Positions 11,220 through 22,254 of a DNA stretch of 64,000 nucleotides are shown here, piece after piece. The notes beneath the pieces were generated by a model. That model had not been told where the DNA came from and did no database searches. It saw only the letters and a list, made by a program, of their open reading frames with translations. The stretch comes from Bos javanicus (lineage: Eukaryota > Chordata > Mammalia > Artiodactyla > Bovidae): positions 29,243,925 to 29,307,924 of the forward strand of contig NC_083885.1 in the NCBI RefSeq assembly GCF_032452875.1, in the 5' to 3' direction. Each line of letters begins with the position of its first letter. Within the stretch, counting starts at the first letter, position 1. A program made the position numbers and the translations under genes.

Positions 11220-11400
11220 CTCTCACTGTATTATTTCCTCTAATCCTCATGATGTCTCTCTTTTTGTATGTTTCTTACACACAAGCATACTGAAATGCAG
11301 TTAACTTGACCATACACACATTTTGTTAACTGGATTTCAAACCTGGATTTGAAAGTTAACTGGATTTCAAACCTCCATATTTGTGGCTCCATAAATCATC
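11220..11400 (+). mobile_element. MIR-like relic with internal direct repeat
   Basis: TATTATTTCCTCTAATCCTC and AACTGGATTTCAAACCT recall the MIR core and the 'ggatttgaaccc' segment. Within it the 20-mer GTTAACTGGATTTCAAACCT occurs at 11325-11344 and again at 11355-11374, a 30-bp-period duplication. Confidence 0.45.
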
Positions 11401-13793
11401 ATCATCATGTGATTATTGACCCCTACCACCTTTATAGACATTGGGAAAGTACTTGGGGGTACTATGATATAAGAATTAGTCCCAGTTCTTGAGAATTTAA
11501 TGTTTAACATAGCTGAGAAAACATCCTGTTGACAGTAGCTGTTTGTGCATGCCTTTGTTATTGGAGCTCAATAGGGAAAGTTCAATGAAAATTTAAACAA
11601 GATAGTAATTACTTTGGGGGAAGATTAAATGAGTAGTAAATGGGCTTGGTAAGAGAGGCACAGGAAAAAAGGGATCCCAAAGTACACAGGAAAGAAGGGA
11701 TCTGCCTCAGCTGTGGAATATTTCTGTGGATCCTCCAGCTCTGTGGAGATGACTACAGAGTTCTTTTTCTGATTTTGCTTGGCATCTATTCTTTCTCATT
11801 CTGCCAAACTCTAACATAGTAATTAAGCCCACAGAGCCCTTCAGTGTGTTTCATACACACCTCTTACGAAGAGGATAGAGATCATTGCATTCAGTGAAAC
11901 CAGTGGTTCATAACTCAAGGAAACATGTCTCTGTTGTGTTGCCTTGAGCTGGGCACAGACAAGAATTTGCATTCTCTTTTATATTTGCTGGCACAATACA
12001 AATCCTGGTGTATAATGGATTATGTTACATATATCAAATTACAAAATGCACAAAACTTTTTAAATTTCTCTAAAGGGTGCCCTCTTATCATTTTTTATGC
12101 ATTCTAGAGCTATGGTAGATACAAATTTATCATTTGAAATTCAAATGGTTATAGTTATAAAGCTGCTGACTTGTAAAAATGGGGCATCTAGCATATATCA
12201 GGATCTGAACGCAATGCATGATTTGCTGAACTTTTATGATAATTTCAATAAATTATTGAATTAGCTCTGTAGTTTTACAAATATGCTTGAAAAATGATCA
12301 AATCGTTCTAGCAATGAATAACACTATTTTGGTCTTTTGCCCTACTTGGAAAATAAATTTCAGCTGACAAGCATGTTTGAGACATAGAAACCACTGATCA
12401 AAGAACAATAAAATTCAATTATTTAAATTTTTGCAAGGTCCACTGGAAAATTAACTTATTACCACTCTTATTTCCAATCTGGCTCTTACTGCTTTTTAAT
12501 ATTTTAAGTGTCTATTGACTTCAGCATTTTTACACACCAAAAAAAAACATCTTTAACATGAAATCTAAAGTTAATGCAAAATAGTTCAAGCTGATAGAAT
12601 TTTAAAGGATTTAATTATGACCATTAGAAGTTAGAATTGGAAATAGACCCAGTATTCCAGTGACAACTGATAGAAAAGTATGTCAGAGACCATTTAATAT
12701 TTTGCTGACATCCGCACAATTTGTTGGTTCTATTTATGTAGATATGGACCAATTGAATCACCAACAGAGTAGAGTTGAATCCGAATGTTCCCTTTCACCT
12801 ATCTGTGTAAGCAGTATGCTATGTTTTGCTAACACTTTTGAGTTTGGATGACTAAGGACCTCAGATTGATGTTTTTATCCTGGTGGTTTTTTTTTCTTTT
12901 GCCCTTATTTTAATAGAAATACTGAGCTAATGCAGCATATCTGCTTTGGGAACCACTGTTTTTCACTTTGTTTATAGGCTTGAATTCACTGGGCAGCTGA
13001 TAATATCCACATTATGAACAAGTATCTCCTGCAGTTTCTCTTACTTGATTTTTCACTGGTTTAACTGAACATCACAAAACACAGCCCAACAAAGCACCTT
13101 TGTTGCAAGGTATTTTGTTAAAGGTAGAGATAATTTACTGTTACCCTTTTACTTACCATTACCCCTATGACCTTCTGGCATATGCTAACCATAAAGGGTC
13201 TGTGTCCTACCAGTCCATCTTTTATACTTTTATTCATCTACGTGAATCTAAGAATAATATGTAAATGAATAACACGAACCACTTATCTAAATTAAACAAA
13301 AGGTTATATTACATCATTGGGACAAAGAATGTCATAGTCAAGGGTAAGGGTTATTTAATGTAACAAGATGTTGGTTTTATTTAAATAAGTTCAAAAGTTG
13401 TTGAGACAGCTACTGACTTGAATGGTGGAAATTGATACATTACCTCAACAAATATATAAAGCAGGCAAGAAATGATTATTTATTTACATTATTCAGCTGA
13501 TAAAAATTTAGCCCAGGAACTTTCTCCTAATCACGTTTAGCAAATAAAAACAGAAAATCCTTGTTTAAATTTGAATTTTAGAGAAACAATGAATAATTTC
13601 TAATGTAAGCATGTCCTATACCATTTGGAATATTCTTACAGTAAAACAAAAAGTAATATCTAATGTTATATAAGGTTTAAATATAGCTGGGATTCTGTAT
13701 ATTATCTGGCAGATATACCCAGAATCAAAATAGAGCTATAAGATTAAAAAGCATGTCTTTTGATGTCAAATTCATGAATTTACAAATTCATGC
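11401..13793. other. Long unique AT-rich stretch
   Basis: Apart from a short (ATC)n at about 11397-11410, I see no repeat, RNA gene or coding signature in these 2.4 kb. Frames of 60-63 codons at 11925-12107 and 12660-12851 lack recognisable features and have no gene context. Confidence 0.5.
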
Positions 13794-13999
13794 ATGTTCT
13801 CAGTCACTTTAGATTCTTTGCAACCCTATGGATTGTAGCCTACCAGGCTGCTCTGTCCATGGGATTCTCTAAGCAAGAATACTGGAGTGTGTTCCAATGC
13901 CCTCCTCCAGGTGATCTTCCTGACCAAGGGATTGAGGCTGCGTCATGTGCATTTCCTGCACTGCAGGTGGATTTTTACCACTTCACCATGTAGGAAGCT
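13794..13999 (-). mobile_element. Bov-tA SINE, antisense, diverged
   Basis: TTCTCAGTCACTTTAGATTC, TCTGTCCATGGGATTCTC, AGAATACTGGAGTGTGTTCC and the complement of the tRNA head ending ATGTAGGAAGC. More mutated than other copies here; no clean TSD found (AATTCATGCATG versus AATTCCAGCATA is at best a decayed one). Confidence 0.85.
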
Positions 14000-14489
14000 C
14001 TGAATTCCAGCATACTTTCTACAATGTCATACTGGTTTAGAACAGTAAGCTTAAGCCATAACAATTCCCACCACAAGATTATAGAAACTCAATATCTAAT
14101 AATAGAATTTAGATAATGAGAAAGTAGTTATCTAACCAATACTGCCAGTGTCCAGTGATCATAACAATTCAGACCAGGCTTTTTTTCAATTTGAGCTGTC
14201 CAGGCCACAGGCAGGTTACATTTGTCATCTCTTGTCATCCTGAGTGTATGGTCTGTGTACTCCATTGCCATTAACCAATACAGTTGATTAAATTAGTACA
14301 GAATGATTAAAAGTATTGAAATCTAGAGGGGAAAATTACCTTTGTTGGGTAGGGGGAGATTTTCTCCCTACCTCTCTTGAGTTTATTCAGCTGGTCTAAT
14401 CTGATACAAGACAGATCAACAAGAGAAAAAAACATTTATTTATATTCACTGAGGTCTTATGGGAATGAGACCTGTGAAGTAATTAGAGG
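14000..14489. other. Unique sequence
   Basis: No gene or repeat recognised. Confidence 0.5.
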
Positions 14490-14543
14490 AGAGTCTCTCT
14501 CTCTCTCTTTCTCTTTCTCTCTCTCTCTCTCTACTCTCTCTCA
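14490..14543. repeat. (CT)n microsatellite, interrupted
   Basis: About 50 bp of CT dinucleotides broken by CTTTCT and CTACTC interruptions. Confidence 0.92.
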
Positions 14544-14918
14544 TAATTTTTAGACAATGAAATAATTACATGTGAAGATTTAACAAAACAAAGGGGCTTA
14601 TTTTGAGGGGAGCACACTAATAAAGAAGTAACAGAGTCTGTATAGGTAGATAACTTAGTCTTGGATTTCCTAACTTTGATGGTAAGGATGCATTCTATCT
14701 TCCTAGTGTAGCGAGGATACCTCCACATGAGAGATTTAGTTTCCATTTTCAGGGGTAAAAAGGAGTTCACAGTGTTTTTATTTAAAAAAATTTTCCCAAT
14801 GGCTATTTTTCAAGTAACTTTAATTCAAAATTATCAATATGTCATTGAGCCATATTTGGAGGAAGACTGTCCTTGGCTCAACTTAAACTATTAATAACAT
14901 AGTCTTGTGTTGACCATT
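14544..14918. other. Unique sequence
   Basis: The 79-codon antisense frame at 14531-14770 begins inside the CT tract and shows no domain; not called as a gene. Confidence 0.5.
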
Positions 14919-14929
14919 AGTTTATTATT

Positions 14930-15106
14930 GAAAGTGAAAGTCACTCAGTCATGTCCAACTCTTTATGACCCCCTTGGAATTCTCCAAGCCAGAATAGTGG
15001 AGTGGGTAGCCTATCTCTTCTCCAGGGGATCTTCCCAACCCAGGGATCAAACCCAGGTTTCTCGCATTGCAGGTGGATTCTTTACCAGCTGAGCCACAAT
15101 GGAAGC
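14930..15106 (-). mobile_element. Bov-tA SINE, antisense
   Basis: GAAAGTGAAAGTCACTCAGTC through GGATTCTTTACCAGCTGAGCC, the complement of the complete tRNA head and Bov-A tail, slightly shortened in the middle. A perfect 11-bp TSD AGTTTATTATT lies at 14919-14929 and 15107-15117. Confidence 0.93.
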
Positions 15107-15117
15107 AGTTTATTATT

Positions 15118-15329
15118 ATTTATAAAGAATATTCATTTATGAATTATAATATAGTTTATTGATTTTAGAGGATCTTGTTTCCACCTGAAAGAGAATATTA
15201 TGTTAGCCCATTGTACATACCCTTAAAACATTCCTCGACAAGAAACAGCAACATTTGACAAAAAAATGTGTTGTTGGAGAGATTAAGATGATGACCTAGA
15301 CGTCAGGCTACTTGGTAAACCGGTGTCCC
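15118..15329. other. Unique sequence
   Basis: Nothing recognised. Confidence 0.5.
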
Positions 15330-15490
15330 TTTGATGTCTCTTTGGTTACCTTTGGCAAGTTATTTATCTTCCACAAACCCTAGATGCTTCATTGTAAAAT
15401 AGACATAATGACAATACTTAATGCAGATTATCTTTTACAATTCCTACAACAATCCTAATGGAGTAGTACCCACTACTTAGTAAGTACTTA
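15330..15490 (+). mobile_element. MIR SINE relic
   Basis: TACCTTTGGCAAGTTATTTA, GCTTCATTGTAAAATAGAC and ATAATGACAATACTTAATGC follow the MIR 5' half and core. A second MIR-like piece may lie at about 15800-15890 (CACCATTTTGTAGACTGAG). Confidence 0.55.
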
Positions 15491-15992
15491 TGATTTTTCT
15501 ACCTATAATTCATGGAGCAGAATTTATTCTTTTATTCGAGAATCCCTCATTCAAAATTACTCATGAATACAACTAATTAATTCCCTAACTTAATTATTTC
15601 TTTTGTATTTATTCATCCTTTCATTTCACTGAAATAATTCTCTCCTAGTTTCATTCTTTTTAGTTACTTTCTCCATTATGATTTCAACCTTTGTGATGTT
15701 TATTGTAAATAGTAATGGCAAAATGAATATAGTGAATAGGGTTCTGTGTTGGGGATCAAGGAGAGAAAAAAATAACATTTTTTATGTCTTAAGTACTACA
15801 GATGGTCTATGACCTTGGGGCATTTATGTAAATTCTCATCACCATTTTGTAGACTGAGAAACTATATGTTATCAGGAAGAGCTGATATGAGAAGCAAAGA
15901 GAAAATATTCTGGACATGGTGAATTATCAATAAATAATGGCTGTAATACCACACAAAGAAAAGAGAGGTCTATTTTAAAGGGCAGTTTTGGT
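15491..15992. other. Unique sequence
   Basis: AT-rich with the possible MIR piece noted at 15800-15890; no gene seen. Confidence 0.45.
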
Positions 15993-17066
15993 GCCTTTGA
16001 CTGTGTGGATCACAATAAACTGTGGAAAATTCTTAAAGAGATGGGAATACCAGACCACCTGTCCTGCCTCTTGAGAAACCTGTACGCAGGTCAGAAAGCA
16101 ACAGTTAGAACTGGTCATGGAACAACAGACTGGTTCCAAAGAGCAAAAGGAGTACATCAAGGCTGTATATTGTCACCCTGCTTATTTAACTTATATGCAG
16201 AGTACATCATGAGAAACACTGGGCTGGATGAAGCACAAGCTAGAATCAAGATTGCTGGGAGAAATATCAATAACCTCAGATATGCAGATGACACCACCCT
16301 TATGGCAGAAAGTGAAGAAGAAATAAAGAGCCTCTTGATGAAAATGAAAAAGAAGAGTGAAAAAGTTGGCTTAAAGCTCAACATTCGGAAAATGAAGATC
16401 ATGGCATCTGGTCCCATCACTTTATGGCAAATAGATGGGGAAAGAGTAGAAACAGTGGCTAACTTTACTTTTGGGGGCTCCAAAATCACTGCAGATGGTG
16501 ACTGCAGCCATGAAATTAAAAGACGCTCACTCCTTGGAAGGAAAGTTATGACCAAACTAGACAGCACATTCAAAAACAGAGACATTACTTTGCCAGCAAA
16601 GGTCCGTCTAGTCAAGGCTATGGTTTTTCCAGTGGTCATGTATGGATGTGAGAGTTGGACTATAAAGAAAGCTGAGTGCCGAAGAATTGATGCTTTTGAA
16701 CTGTGGTGTTGGAGAATACTCTTGAGAGTCCCTTGGACTGCAAGGAGATCCAACCAGTCCATCCTAAAGGAGATCAGTCCTGGGTGTTCATTGTTAGGAC
16801 TGATGTTGGAGCTGAAACTCCAATACTTTGGCCACCTGATGCAAAGAGCTGACTCATCTGAAAAGACTCTGATGCTGGGAGGGATTGTGGGCAGGAGGAG
16901 AAGGGGATGACAGAGGATGAGATGGTTGGATGGCATCACCGACTCAATAGACATGGGTTTGGGTGGACTCGGGGAGTTGGTGATGGACAGGGAGGCCTGG
17001 CATGCTGCAGTTCATGGAGTCGCAAAGGGTCAGACATGACTGAGCAACTGAACTGAACTGAACTGA
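15993..17066 (+). mobile_element. BovB (RTE) LINE, 5'-truncated, sense
   Basis: Begins abruptly at GCCTTTGACTGTGTGGATC in the reverse transcriptase region and runs through to the genuine 3' end, CAGACATGACTGAGCAACTG with GAACTGAACTGAACTGA. About 1.07 kb. It carries the longest open frame in the window (16005-16910). Like the other three sense copies it has TGA where antisense copies at 7.9 and 35.8 kb keep CGA, a CpG-decay stop that shortens the frame. Confidence 0.95.
16005..16910 (+). pseudogene. BovB ORF2 relic: partial reverse transcriptase and C-terminus
   Basis: A 301-codon open frame within the BovB copy. It covers the catalytic half of an RTE-type reverse transcriptase: QGCILSP at residues 52-58 and the active-site YADD at residues 93-96, then the thumb-like and C-terminal regions ending in an Arg-rich GRRRRG. 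The endonuclease and the first RT motifs (including the first catalytic Asp block) are missing through 5' truncation, so the product could not retrotranspose. The ATG used is an internal Met, not the native start. The end is a premature TGA at a CGA/TGA site. The opposite-strand 265-codon frame (16157-16954) is its shadow. There is no promoter or gene context, so expression is not suggested. Confidence 0.9.
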
Positions 17067-17138
17067 CCTTGGTATCACAGCTTTTCCACTAATATTCCTC
17101 AACCCTTTTCACCAATCAGAGTCACTCAGCATGCTGCT

Positions 17139-17358
17139 TCCCAAGTGGTGCTAGTGGTACAGAACCTGCCTGCCATTGCAGGAAACTAAGAGATGTGGTT
17201 TGATCCTTGGATCAGAAAGATCCCCTCCTGGAGGAGGATGTGGCAACGCACTCTAGTATTGTTGCCTGGAGAATCCCTTAGACAGAGGAGACTGGCAGGC
17301 TACACTCCATAGAGCTGCAAAAAGTCGGACACAACTGAAGCAACTTGGCGTGCACATA
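17139..17358 (+). mobile_element. Bov-tA SINE, sense, diverged
   Basis: TTCCCAAGTGGTGCTAGTGG is the tRNA-derived head, followed by GGTTTGATCCTTGG (decayed B box), the Bov-A core and AGTCGGACACAACTGAAGC. A perfect 12-bp TSD CAGCATGCTGCT lies at 17127-17138 and 17359-17370. Confidence 0.93.
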
Positions 17359-17370
17359 CAGCATGCTGCT

Positions 17371-18347
17371 ATCCAAGTATACATTTTGGGGAGGCTTGTT
17401 TATCAGTAGAACAGATGTATTTATGGAAATGTGAATTGGGCCTCTTCATAAATCCTAGTAGAATTTATTGCCATTTTTTGAAAAAAAAAATTAAGAGTTC
17501 TAAGTCCTTTGATGCAGAGCATAAAAGATGTCTCCATCTCTGGAACAAATGTGTTGACCAATCCTTGTCACCTCTTAAAAGAAAGAAGGAAAACAACATA
17601 TGCTGTGAGTGGTCACAAAATGCTGGCATAGTGTTTTGTATTGCTAAATTCCACAGGTCACGGGAAAATAATAATTAATGATACTGTTTTTTCTATCTTA
17701 GAGCTGAGTCATATAAACTTAGATCAATCATCTATAAACACACGTTACCATTTCCACTTTGTTGGTACAAAAATGAAGGAAAGAAAAATAATCCTCAAAA
17801 GTTTTGTCAAAAAAAAAAAAGTTTTGTCAGGTAGGTATTAAATAAGGTAATATATCATAAATACCAAGCACATAAAAGGGGACTAAAGAGTGTATACTGA
17901 CTCACTTTTCAAAAACATAGTAAGCACGGTCTGCATAGTTGCTCCCCCTCAAAGGTCACACATGCCTGAATCCAGGGGAAGCAGCTCACCCATGGAGTGC
18001 GTCAGTAGCAGAGCCTGTGTTTTCAGTAAGCAGAGGCAAACCACAGAGGATGCCACAGCAGCAGCCCTAAGGTGTGGTGGTGACAACAATCACTCCTGCT
18101 TTGGCAGTCAGAGGGAAAAGTGCTCGTCAAGATCAAAATGCTAATCAGAGCCTGCTGGGAAAGTCAGTTGTTCCCAGCGTCAGCAGGTTGCTTGAAGCGG
18201 CTGTACAATATATTATCACCTAATCTTAACTGGATTGTTCCTGCAAGAGTGACCAGAAAATGGTCAGAAATAAAACCAAGGAATAGATGTTGCATAAACA
18301 TCAACTACCACAATTAGTTCTAGAGGGCCCTAAATTCCCAAAGGCAT
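17371..18347. other. Unique sequence, with a GC-richer block
   Basis: Mostly AT-rich; 17940-18250 is richer in G+C and repeat-free (for example AGGTCACACATGCCTG, CAGCAGCAGCCCTAAGG). Frames of 65-87 codons at 17415-17678, 17890-18144 and 18120-18317 carry no recognisable domain. A regulatory role is possible but unsupported. Confidence 0.4.
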
Positions 18348-18371
18348 TTTGTGTGTGTGTGTGTGTGTGCG
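18348..18371. repeat. (GT)n microsatellite
   Basis: About ten GT units ending GCGTG. Confidence 0.9.
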
Positions 18372-18504
18372 TGACAGAAAAAATTAGGAGTCAGACTGAA
18401 AGTTAAAATACCACCTCTGTGAGACTCAGTGATTTCTGTAAAATGGGAATATTAATTATCTATATCCAACCTTTTTAAGGATAAAATGCACTAATTCATA
18501 TGTA

Positions 18505-19068
18505 TTTGAAATTTTTTGCTTTGTAACAAATTATGCCAAAATTTAGCAGCTTAAAAAACTAAATATTTATGATTGCACGTAGTTTCTGAAGGTCAGAAAT
18601 CCAGACTGGCTTTAGATGAGTGATTCTGGTTTAGCCCCTCTCATGAAATGATGAATACAATTATATGAAGACTTGACTGGAACTGGAGAATATGCTTCCA
18701 ACCTTACTCCTGTGGCAGTTGGCAAAACTTATTTCCTTGCTGAGTGTTGGAAGGAAACCCCAGTTTCTCATCATGCGGGTTTCTCCATTTGGCTGCTCAT
18801 AGCAGGGCTGTACCTGTCTCCCAGAGTGTGTATTCCAAAAGAGAAAAAAGTGCTGAAAAAGTGAGGATGGGCATGCATCGAGCACCCATACAGGAGCAAG
18901 AGTCTTTATAGAACCCAGTCTCAAAAGTGACATATGAACATTCCTGCCATATTATATTCATTGGAAGTCTACATCCCACTTAAGAAAAGGAGATGATAAC
19001 AGAGCATGAATTCTCCCAAGATTTGGATTATTGGTTCATTTTAGGGGCTGTTTACCATGGCACATAAT
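18505..19068. mobile_element. Ancient mammalian interspersed repeat, family unassigned
   Basis: TTGTAACAAATTATGCC, TTTAGCAGCTTAAAAAAC, GTCAGAAATCCAGACTGGC, TCTCCATTTGGCTGCTCATAG and GCTGTTTACCATGGCAC fall in the order of a widespread old mammalian repeat that I recognise by pattern but cannot name safely (LTR or DNA transposon type). The antisense frames at 18661-18933 and 18797-18979 and the plus frame at 18673-18864 lie inside it. Confidence 0.4.
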
Positions 19069-19597
19069 ACTCCTAACACATAAGATATACCCAAGAAATG
19101 TTAGTTGAAATCTAAAAATCTTAAAAGTTATTTTCTACAGATTTGTATTAATATGTAAACTGGATATAACTTTTTTAGCTTTTTTTTTAGTTTGTGTCAG
19201 TTTTTCTTTGTGAAGTTGAAGATTTATAGTGGGTGACTAATGAATATTAGTTCTTTTCCATCTCCTCTCCCTGAAATCTCAGTATACTTTGATCTTAAAA
19301 TATCTTTTTATTACGTTCTTTAGAAACTGCAGGAATCCTTCCTAGAATCTGAACTAACCCTCTCATTCTCTGAATCCACAGTAAAAATAAATATTATTTT
19401 TATCCTAAATTATTATAAGAAAGAAATCAGCATTACCCAAATCCACCAGCATAAGGTTCAGAAGAATCAGGATTATCTCAACAATGATTATTTTGCCATT
19501 TGTTTCTTGCTTCAATCTATAAATAAATCATTGCCTCACTACATAATATCCTTTTATCCATGCAAAATAGTCATATTTTTAGACTAAGAAGTCGTAA
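19069..19597. other. Unique AT-rich sequence
   Basis: Nothing recognised. Confidence 0.5.
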
Positions 19598-19786
19598 GAT
19601 TCAAATTCTCCAAGCCAGGCTTCAGCAATACATGAACCGTGAACTTCCAGATGTTCAAGTGGTTTCAGAAAAGGCAGAGGAACCAGAGATCAAATTGCCA
19701 ACATCTGCTGGATCATTGAAAAACCAAGAGAGTTCCAGAAAAACATCTATTTCTGCTTTATTGACTATGCCAAAGCCTTTGACTGT

Positions 19787-20209
19787 GTGGATCACAATAA
19801 ACTGTGGAAAATTCTAAAAGAGATGGGAATACCAGACCACCTGACCTGCCTCTTGAGAAACCTGTATGCAGGTCAGGAAGCAACAGTTAGAACTGGACAT
19901 GGAACAACAGACTGGTTCCAAATAGGAAAAGGAGTACGTCAAAGCTGTATATTGTCACCCTGCTTATTTAACTTATATGCAGAGTACATCATGAGAAATG
20001 CTGGGCTGGAGAAAGCACAAGCTGGAATCAAGATTGCCGGGAGAAATACCAATAACCTCAGATATGCAGATAACACCACCCTTATGTCAGGAAGTGAAGA
20101 GGAACTAAAAAGCCTCTTGATGAAAGTGAAAGAGGAGAGTGAAAAAGTTGGCTTAAAGCTCAACATTCAGAAAACGAAGATCATGGCATCTGGTTCCATC
20201 ACTTCATAG
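19787..20209 (+). pseudogene. BovB ORF2 relic: RT fragment with mutated active site
   Basis: A 140-codon open frame homologous to the frame at 16005. It has the CILSPC block, but the active-site YADD reads YADN because codon 20072-20074 is AAC instead of GAC. It stops at a TAG (20207-20209) where related copies have a Trp codon. The frame extends upstream out of the Met start (FIDYAKAFD-type residues are readable from about 19752), so the native protein was longer. Loss of a catalytic Asp makes an active enzyme unlikely. Confidence 0.88.
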
Positions 20210-20369
20210 GAAATAGATGGGGAAACAGTGGAAACAGTGGCTAACTTTACTTTTGGGGGCTCCAAAATCACTGCAGATACTGATTGCAGCCATGAAATTA
20301 AAAGACGCTTATTCCTTGGAAGGAAAGTTATGACCAACCTAGACAGCATATTTAAAAGCAGACATACAG

Positions 20370-20933
20370 ATGGCTAACAAACACATGAAAAGATGCTCAA
20401 CATCACTCATTATCAGAGAAATGCAAATCAAAACCACTATGAGGTACCATTTCACACCAGTCAGAATGGCTGCAATCCAAAAGTCTGCAAATAATAAATG
20501 CTGGAGAGGGTGTGGAGAAAAGGGAACCCTTTTACACTGTTGGTGGGAATGCAAACTAGTACAGCCACTATGGAGAACAGTGTGGAGATTCCTTAAAAAA
20601 CTGGAAATAGAACTGCCTTATGATCCAGCAACCCCACTGCTGGGCATACACACTGAGGAAACCAGAAGGGAAAGAGACACGTGTACCCCAATGTTCATTG
20701 CAGCACTGTTTATAATAGCCAAGACATGGAAGCAACCTAGATGTCCATCAGCAGATGAATGGATAAGAAAGCAGTGGTACATATACACAATGGAGTATTA
20801 CTCAGCCATTAAAAAGAATACATTTGAATCAGTTCTGATGAGGTGGATAAAACTGGAGCCTATTATACAGAGTGAAGTAAGCCAGAAGGAAAAACATAAA
20901 TACAGTATACTAATGCATATATATGGAATTTAG
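20370..20933 (+). pseudogene. L1 ORF2p C-terminal fragment, open frame
   Basis: A 187-codon frame covering the C-terminal segment of L1 ORF2p. The cysteine motif CWRGCGEKGTLLHCWWEC (C-x3-C-x7-H-x4-C) lies at about residues 44-61, followed by the PYDPATPLLG and MEYYSAIKKN segments and the usual HIYGI end before the stop. Endonuclease and reverse transcriptase domains are absent because the element is 5'-truncated. The Met is internal. No function is expected. Confidence 0.9.
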
Positions 20934-21154
20934 AAAGATGGTAACAATAACCCTGTGTACGAGACAGCAAAAGAGACACTGATGTATAGAACAGTCTTAT
21001 GGACTCTGTGGGAGAGGGAGAGGGTGGGAAGATTTGGGAGAATGGCAATGAAACATGTAAAATATCATGTAGGAAACGAGTTGCCAGTCCAGGTTCGATG
21101 CATGATGCTGGATGCTTGGGGCTGGTGCACTGGGACGGCCCAGAGGGATGGTAT

Positions 21155-21176
21155 GGGGAGGGAGGAGGGAGGAGGG
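21155..21176 (+). other. Potential G-quadruplex in L1 3' UTR
   Basis: Four G-tracts (GGGG, GGG, GGG, GGG) separated by A or AGGA satisfy the usual G3+ quadruplex pattern. The same site is seen in the L1 copies at 34854-34873 (one tract weakened) and, as C-tracts, at 45429-45450. Confidence 0.75.
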
Positions 21177-21331
21177 TTCGGGATGGGGAACACATGTAAA
21201 CCTGTGGTGGATTCATTTTGATATTTGGCAAAACTAATACAATTATGTAAAGTTTAAAAATAAAATAAAATTAGGGGAAAAAAAATAAATTAAAAAAAAA
21301 ATAAAAAAAAAATAAAAGCAGAGACATTACT

Positions 21332-21598
21332 TTGCGAACAAAGGTCCATCTAGTCAAGGCTATGGTTTTTCCAGTGGTCGTGTATGGATGTGAGAGTTGG
21401 ACTATAAAGAAAGCTGAGTGCAGCAGAATTGATGCTTTTGAACTGTGGTGTTGGAGAATACTCTTGAGAGTCCCTTGGACTGCAAGGAGATCCAACCAGT
21501 CCATTCTGAAGGAGTTCAGCCCTGGGTGTTCATTGGTAGGACTGATGTTGTCACTGAAACTCCAATACTTTGGCCACCTGATGCGAAGAGCTGACTAA
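21332..21598 (+). pseudogene. BovB ORF2 relic, C-terminal piece after the L1 insertion
   Basis: 88-codon frame (KVHLVKAMVFPVV, YGCESWTIKKAEC, FELWCWRILLRVPW) that continues the BovB frame broken by the L1. Ends at a TAA in GACTAATTTG. Confidence 0.85.
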
Positions 21599-21794
21599 TT
21601 TGAAAAGACCCTGATGCTGGGACGGATTGGGGGAAGGAGGAGAAGGGGATGACAGAGGATGAGATGGTTGGATGGCATCATTGACTCAATGGACATGGGT
21701 TTGGGTGGACTCCAGGAGTTGGTGATGGACAGGGAGGCCTGGCATGCTGCAGTTCATGGGGTCGCAAAGAGTCAGACATGACTGAGTGACTGAA

Positions 21795-22254
21795 CTAACT
21801 ATCCTGTGTGATTTCCTTTGTGAAAGAGTTGTGGATATAAAGAGGATCCCAGGATATTAAAATTGAAGGCTGTGATGTCATCACTTTGTCAACATAGTGA
21901 GTCTTGCTGCTCCTCAACCCCAGAGTTCCTTGTTTCAAGAAAAGCTCTATTTGCTGAGTCACTCAGTCCAGGACAGGGTGTTAATTAGGACTACTCTTCC
22001 ATTTTTATTCCTTATATCCAATCACATCAAGTTCTATTGACTTTACTTTCTAAATATTACTTAAACCCATCACCTACTCTTTTCATCACTTCCCCAGGAA
22101 AGCACCCGATGGTTGTGCAAAATACAGAAAAATTTTCTAATGATTCCTTCATCTTTCTCCTTTGCTTTTCTTTAAAAGTTTTTTTTAATGTGGACCATTT
22201 TTGAAGTCTTTAATGAATTTGTTAAAATATTGCTTCTGTTGTTTATGTTCTGTT
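21795..22254. other. Unique sequence
   Basis: No gene or repeat recognised. Confidence 0.5.

Larger units (their letters stand above)
20363..21312 (+). mobile_element. Young bovine-type L1, 5'-truncated, nested in BovB
   Basis: Contains the last 187 codons of ORF2, the whole 3' UTR and an A-rich tail (AAAATAAAATAAAATTAGGG then A-runs). A 10-bp TSD TAAAAGCAGA is present at 20353-20362 and 21313-21322, and the target TT/AAAA fits L1 endonuclease. The open ORF2 tail and near identity to the copy at 34217 indicate recent insertion. Confidence 0.95.
19598..21794 (+). mobile_element. BovB (RTE) LINE, sense, split by a young L1
   Basis: Two BovB pieces, 19598-20362 and 21323-21794, are collinear: the first starts upstream of the RT (CAAATTCTCCAAGCCAGGC) and the second resumes at GAGACATTACTTTGCG and runs to the 3' end GACTGAGTGACTGAACTAAC. 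The gap is filled by the L1 at 20363-21312. Together about 1.24 kb of BovB, 5'-truncated. Confidence 0.94.

Noticed and set aside
16157..16954. 265-codon open frame on the minus strand
   Set aside because: It is the exact antisense of the BovB ORF2 relic at 16005-16910; similar antisense frames recur over every BovB copy.
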